Positions 60,146-64,000 of a stretch of DNA of 64,000 bases are shown here, one piece after another. Positions within the stretch are counted from its first letter, which is position 1, and each line of letters starts with the position of its first letter. The stretch covers positions 124,001-188,000 of the forward strand of contig CAJWML010000002.1 of NCBI GenBank assembly GCA_913043285.1, read 5' to 3'. The position numbers and the translations under genes are program-made. The notes below the pieces were generated by a model that was not told the origin of the DNA, made no database searches, and was given only the letters and a program-made list of their open reading frames with translations. The stretch comes from CAKZNE01 sp002695025. Lineage in GTDB: Bacteria; Bacteroidota; Bacteroidia; Flavobacteriales; Schleiferiaceae.

Positions 60146-61750
60146 ATGGATGACGTTCAGTGTATTTCATACCGGGATACCGGTTACTTTTCAAGTCTTA
60201 TTTGCGATTATCTGGATCAGAAACCCGAGTTGGCACATCTTTACAATCGCTTTCCGGTAATCGAAAACTTCAGGGAACAGATAAAAGAACGCTCAGGGTT
60301 CTCAAGGGAGCTTCGGGAAAAACTCGTTTTACGTCTTAAAGCCCAATACGATCGTCTCCAACCAACTGAAACAGATGATCAAAGGGTTTTTCACCATATA
60401 AATTTACTTGAAGAGGAAAAGACCTATACCATTACCACGGGTCATCAATTGAATCTATTTACCGGCCCCCTGTATTTCTTTTATAAGATCGTAAGCGTGG
60501 TGAACCTCTGTAAAGAGCTGAAGAAAAAATATCCTGATAACAACTTTGTGCCCGTCCACTGGATGGCTGCCGAAGATCACGACTTTGCCGAGATCAATCA
60601 TATCAATATAGCCGGTGGCAGGTTGCTGTGGGAGCGGGAAGCGGGTGGTCCGGTGGGGCGCCTGGATACGGCTTCCATGGAAACGGTCTTGGAAAGGTTA
60701 AAGGAACTGACCGGTAAGAGTACTCACGGCAGAGAGTTGGTACAATTATTCAGAAAAGCATACCTGGAGCATGGCAATCTTGCCGATGCCACCCGTTATA
60801 TGGTTCACCATTTTTTTGCTGAGGAAGGTTTGGTGATCGTTGATGGTGACGACAGCCAACTCAAAAGCCTGATGGTTCCTTTCTTTAAACAGGAATTGTT
60901 GGAGGAAGTGACGCTTGGGGAGGTAGAAGGGACCACTCAATGGCTTACAGAGCATTATTTTGAACAGGTACATCCCCGCAACATCAACCTTTTTTACATT
61001 AAAGATGGCCTTCGGGAGCGGATTGACCGGCAGGGTAAAACCTGGGGTGTTTTGAATACCGGTATCACTTGGACCCGGGAAGAACTGTTAAAGGAACTGG
61101 AAGAATACCCGGAGCGATTCAGCCCCAATGCCATATTGCGACCCCTTTATCAGGAAACAATATTGCCCAATCTGGCCTATATAGGTGGGGGCGGGGAGTT
61201 GGCCTATTGGTTCCAGTTAAAGCAGTTATTTGATAAGGTAGAAGTGCCTTTCCCGATGCTGGTGCTACGGAATTCTGCGCTGATCTATACGCAACGTCAG
61301 CAGGAAAAATTGCAGAAGATGGGACTGCAGGTTAAAGACCTTTTCCAGCCCTTGCACCAGCTTAAGAGCAGGATAGCGGCAGAGAGTGCGCCTATTGACC
61401 CCAAGATGGAACCTTACCAGGCCAAGCTGCAAAAGATGTTTGACGAATTGGAAGAGGTGGCCCACCTCACCGATAAAAGTATGCTGGGAGCGGTCAATGC
61501 CCAGCGCCAGAAACAACTAAACGGATTGGATAAGCTGCGTAAAAAACTTATCCGGGCCGAGAAGCGCAAGAACAGCGACAAAATGGAGCGGCTGGAACAA
61601 CTCTACCTGGAGCTGTTCCCGAAACAAAGCCTGCAGGAACGCCATGATAATTTTATCCCCTATTACGAGGAGTACGGGGAAAAGTGGTTGCAAAAGTTGC
61701 TGTATGACCTTGATCCGTTGGATTTCCGTTTCGCACTGCTACGCTTTTGA
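60146..61750 (+). CDS. bshC: Bacillithiol biosynthesis cysteine-adding enzyme
   Basis: 534 residues. BshC adds cysteine to glucosaminyl-malate, the last step of bacillithiol synthesis. Signatures: ITTGHQLNLFTGPLYFFYKI near residue 95, HWMAAEDHDFAEINH, SPNAILRPLYQE, and a C-terminal coiled coil. The length is in the BshC range. The start ATG 60146 follows a -7 element by six bases. Other bsh genes are not in the window. Confidence 0.96.
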   Translation: MDDVQCISYRDTGYFSSLICDYLDQKPELAHLYNRFPVIENFREQIKERSGFSRELREKLVLRLKAQYDRLQPTETDDQRVFHHINLLEEEKTYTITTGHQLNLFTGPLYFFYKIVSVVNLCKELKKKYPDNNFVPVHWMAAEDHDFAEINHINIAGGRLLWEREAGGPVGRLDTASMETVLERLKELTGKSTHGRELVQLFRKAYLEHGNLADATRYMVHHFFAEEGLVIVDGDDSQLKSLMVPFFKQELLEEVTLGEVEGTTQWLTEHYFEQVHPRNINLFYIKDGLRERIDRQGKTWGVLNTGITWTREELLKELEEYPERFSPNAILRPLYQETILPNLAYIGGGGELAYWFQLKQLFDKVEVPFPMLVLRNSALIYTQRQQEKLQKMGLQVKDLFQPLHQLKSRIAAESAPIDPKMEPYQAKLQKMFDELEEVAHLTDKSMLGAVNAQRQKQLNGLDKLRKKLIRAEKRKNSDKMERLEQLYLELFPKQSLQERHDNFIPYYEEYGEKWLQKLLYDLDPLDFRFALLRF

Positions 61751-61851
61751 TCAAGTAGCTGCTCATTATTCTGATTTCCATAGCTGTGCTCTGGAAATGG
61801 CATGGAATAACATTCTTCTTATCTTCGGGCCTCCAATAACAACAATACCGG

Positions 61852-63921
61852 ATGAAAAAATTGAGTATAACTGTTTTAGCTCTGTCCTTTTTGCTGGGCA
61901 GTTGCAACAATCAGGGAACGGAAACAACAGACGATAACATGGCCGAAAAAGAATCGCAACACAGTGATTTTGAATGGCAAACTGAACAGTTTGCAGATTT
62001 ACGCATATTGCGTTACCGCATTGAAGGTTGGGATAATCTTAGCCTGAACCAGAAGAAACTCGCCTACTACCTAACTCAGGCCGGGTTGGCTGGAAGGGAT
62101 ATTACCTGGGACCAATACTACCGCCATAACCTGGAGATCCGAAGGGCTCTTGAAAACATTGTGCGCCATTACCAGGATAATAAAACTCCGGAAGGTGAGT
62201 CCACCAAAATGGAGAACGAAGAAAAAGCCATGAACGAGTGGGAGCGTTTTATGGTGTACACCAAAAGGGTGTGGTTCAGCAACGGCATTCACCACCATTA
62301 CTCCAATGTAAAGCTGAAGCCCGGCTTCAGTGAGGCTTATCTGGATAAGCTGTTGGCCGAAAGCGGAGCACAATTGAGTCCGGAAGCCAAAGCGGTGATC
62401 TTTAACGACCAGGATACCAAAAAGGTGAATAAAGCGGATGGCGTAGACCTGCTGCTTACATCTGCGGTAAACTTTTACGATCCGGATATAACCCAGGCCG
62501 AGGCCGAGGCATTCTACAAGAAAATGATCAAGCCCAATGAAAAGGAACCCATCAGCTACGGGTTAAACTCTAAGCTGGTACGCACCGCCAACGGTATTGA
62601 AGAACGTAAATGGCATGCGGACGGTATGTATGGCCCCGCCATACAGGAGATCATTAAGTGGCTGGAAAAAGCCAAAGGCGTGGCTGAAAACGATCAGCAG
62701 GCTAAAGCCCTTGGTCTTCTGATCGAGTACTACAGGACCGGTGATCTTAAAACCTGGGATGCGTATAACATTGCCTGGGTAAATGATACCACCAGCGACA
62801 TTGACTATATCAACTCTTTTATTGAGGTGTACGATGATCCGCTGGGTTATAAAGCTACCTACGAAACCGTAGTGCAGGTGAAAGACCTGGATGCCAGTCA
62901 GAAAATGAAAGTGATCAGTGACAATATCCAGTTCTTTGAAGACAACTCACCCATCCAGGATGAGCATAAAAAACCCAACGTAGTAGGTGTATCCTACAAG
63001 ATGATCAATGTTGTAGGAGAGGCTGGTGCCACCACGCCATCTACCCCCATTGGTGTAAACCTGCCCAATGCTAACTGGATACGCGCGGCCCACGGTTCCA
63101 AATCAGTGAGTCTCGCCAACATTGAGAATGCATACGAGCATGCTAAGGGTGCAGGCTTCCTGGAAGAGTTTACCTTTAGCAAAGAGGAGTTGGAGCGTGC
63201 CAAGAAATACAGCGATATAAGTGGAAAGATGCACACCGCATTGCACGAAGTGGTAGGCCACGCCAGTGGTCGTTTGAACGAGGGAGTAGGTACTCCCAAG
63301 GAAACCCTGAAGAACTATGCTTCTACTTTGGAAGAAGGTCGTGCCGATCTTGTAGCCCTGTACTATATCATGGATCCCAAACTTATGGAGCTTGGACTTA
63401 TTGACACCCTGGCGGTGGGAATGGCTGAATACGATGGTTACATCCGCAACGGTATGATGCTGCAATTGCGTAGGTTGGAAGTAGGTGATGACATCGAAGA
63501 AGACCACATGCGTAACCGTCAGCTGGTAGCCGCATGGGCGTATGACATGGGTAAGGAAGCCAATGTTATTGAGAAGAAAAACCTGAATGGCAAGACTTAT
63601 TTTGTGATCAACGATTACCAGAAGCTGCGCGATATCTTCGGTCAGCAGTTGCGCGAGATCCAGCGTATCAAGTCAGAAGGTGATTTTGAAGCTGGCCGCA
63701 AACTGGTGGAAACTTACGGTGTAAAGGTAGATCCTGTATTACACAAGGAAGTGCTGGATCGTGCTGCCCAGTTCAAGATCGCACCTTATGCTGGTTTTAT
63801 CCAGCCCGAATTGAAACCCGTGATAGAAGGGGATAGCATCAAGGATATTGAGGTAGAATACCCTAAGGATTTTACCGAGCAAATGCTGAAATATGCTGAA
63901 AAGCATTCTTTCCTGAAGTAG
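61852..63921 (+). CDS. M49 dipeptidyl-peptidase III-like lipoprotein
   Basis: 689 residues. Lipoprotein signal with LLGSC lipobox (Cys18). The peptidase motif is HEVVGH (about residues 465-470), a form of the HExxGH zinc motif of DPP III, followed by EEGRADLV (about 494) with the third ligand. Upstream are the family blocks ANGIEERKWHADGMYG and NLPNANWIRAAHGSKS. M49 enzymes cut dipeptides from N-termini of short peptides; in databases some Bacteroidota homologues are labelled dihydrofolate reductase by mistake. Lipidation puts it in the envelope. Terminator follows. Confidence 0.92.
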   Translation: MKKLSITVLALSFLLGSCNNQGTETTDDNMAEKESQHSDFEWQTEQFADLRILRYRIEGWDNLSLNQKKLAYYLTQAGLAGRDITWDQYYRHNLEIRRALENIVRHYQDNKTPEGESTKMENEEKAMNEWERFMVYTKRVWFSNGIHHHYSNVKLKPGFSEAYLDKLLAESGAQLSPEAKAVIFNDQDTKKVNKADGVDLLLTSAVNFYDPDITQAEAEAFYKKMIKPNEKEPISYGLNSKLVRTANGIEERKWHADGMYGPAIQEIIKWLEKAKGVAENDQQAKALGLLIEYYRTGDLKTWDAYNIAWVNDTTSDIDYINSFIEVYDDPLGYKATYETVVQVKDLDASQKMKVISDNIQFFEDNSPIQDEHKKPNVVGVSYKMINVVGEAGATTPSTPIGVNLPNANWIRAAHGSKSVSLANIENAYEHAKGAGFLEEFTFSKEELERAKKYSDISGKMHTALHEVVGHASGRLNEGVGTPKETLKNYASTLEEGRADLVALYYIMDPKLMELGLIDTLAVGMAEYDGYIRNGMMLQLRRLEVGDDIEEDHMRNRQLVAAWAYDMGKEANVIEKKNLNGKTYFVINDYQKLRDIFGQQLREIQRIKSEGDFEAGRKLVETYGVKVDPVLHKEVLDRAAQFKIAPYAGFIQPELKPVIEGDSIKDIEVEYPKDFTEQMLKYAEKHSFLK

Positions 63922-63945
63922 ATCTTAGGAATTTTAAGATACGGG

Positions 63946-63978
63946 ACCCATCATTCCACCCGGAATGGTGGGTTTTTT
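63946..63978 (+). terminator. Terminator of the M49 peptidase gene
   Basis: ACCCATCATTCC (63946-63957) with GGAATGGTGGGT (63962-63973), one T-G wobble, then TTTTT to 63978. Confidence 0.85.
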
Positions 63979-64000
63979 AATGCTGTTTAACGAAGGACAG

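Noticed and set aside
1..64000. tRNA, rRNA, CRISPR arrays, prophage and insertion sequences
   Set aside because: No cloverleaf, spacer array, transposase or phage structural gene was recognised on either strand by eye.

Overview
The window looks like chromosomal DNA of a marine-type member of the Bacteroidota, most likely order Flavobacteriales (inference). The evidence is two large secreted proteins with C-terminal type IX secretion (T9SS) sorting domains, a PorE-like OmpA protein, a BshC (bacillithiol) gene, many small DUF families typical of the phylum, no obvious Shine-Dalgarno sequences, and several promoters fitting the Bacteroidota pattern TTG-N18/19-TAnnTTTG. No rRNA, tRNA, CRISPR array, prophage or intact insertion sequence was seen.

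Layout. 1-9.6 kb is mostly housekeeping: the 5' end of hutI (reverse), then aroC, a DAACS symporter, an AsmA-like protein with a coiled-coil tail and a PorE-like TPR/propeller/OmpA protein on the plus strand, then msrB, trmD, rplS and a small protein gene on the minus strand. 9.6-19 kb holds an alpha/beta hydrolase, a 2100-residue T9SS-exported adhesin-like protein and an LruC-domain lipoprotein. 19-22 kb holds a TetR-controlled pair of small membrane proteins and a GT39-like glycosyltransferase.

21.9-27.7 kb is the most unusual stretch: thirteen consecutive minus-strand genes with gaps of 33 bp or less, almost all of them small ligand-binding folds (SRPBCC, VOC, NTF2, DoxX, GyrI-like, one lipoprotein hydrolase). 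It is followed at 28-29.6 kb by an ArsR-type regulator and an SRPBCC gene divergent from a flavodoxin-reductase-like gene, with two strong palindromic operators between them. 29.5-34.4 kb continues as an accessory set (AlkC-like repair protein, DUF1801, GyrI-like, VOC, DUF3224, DUF4256, NTF2).

34.5-46 kb contains a PAS histidine kinase with a receiver-only partner, an AlkZ-like glycosylase, an M48 peptidase, an SGNH hydrolase, a GlxA-type regulator, an acyltransferase, a TPR-LuxR regulator and the T9SS protein next to it. 46-51.7 kb has fabH, small membrane proteins, yebC and a DNA-repair-flavoured group (zincless Fpg/Nei-like glycosylase, a small protein with a PD...E pattern, an exonuclease-GIY-YIG fusion).

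51.7-54 kb is a small AT-rich insert (WG-repeat protein and a DUF3592-like protein) bracketed by three copies of a CGCGCGAT palindrome. 54-60 kb carries two Crp/Fnr regulators, a Fur-family regulator divergent from a thioredoxin-reductase-like enzyme with clear operators, and several DUF genes. The window ends with bshC and an M49 (DPP III-like) lipoprotein peptidase. Common themes are thiol/redox control (msrB, bshC, TrxR-like, Fur-family), DNA alkylation and oxidation repair, and cell-surface/T9SS functions. All functional calls rest on motif recognition by eye; no database search was possible.
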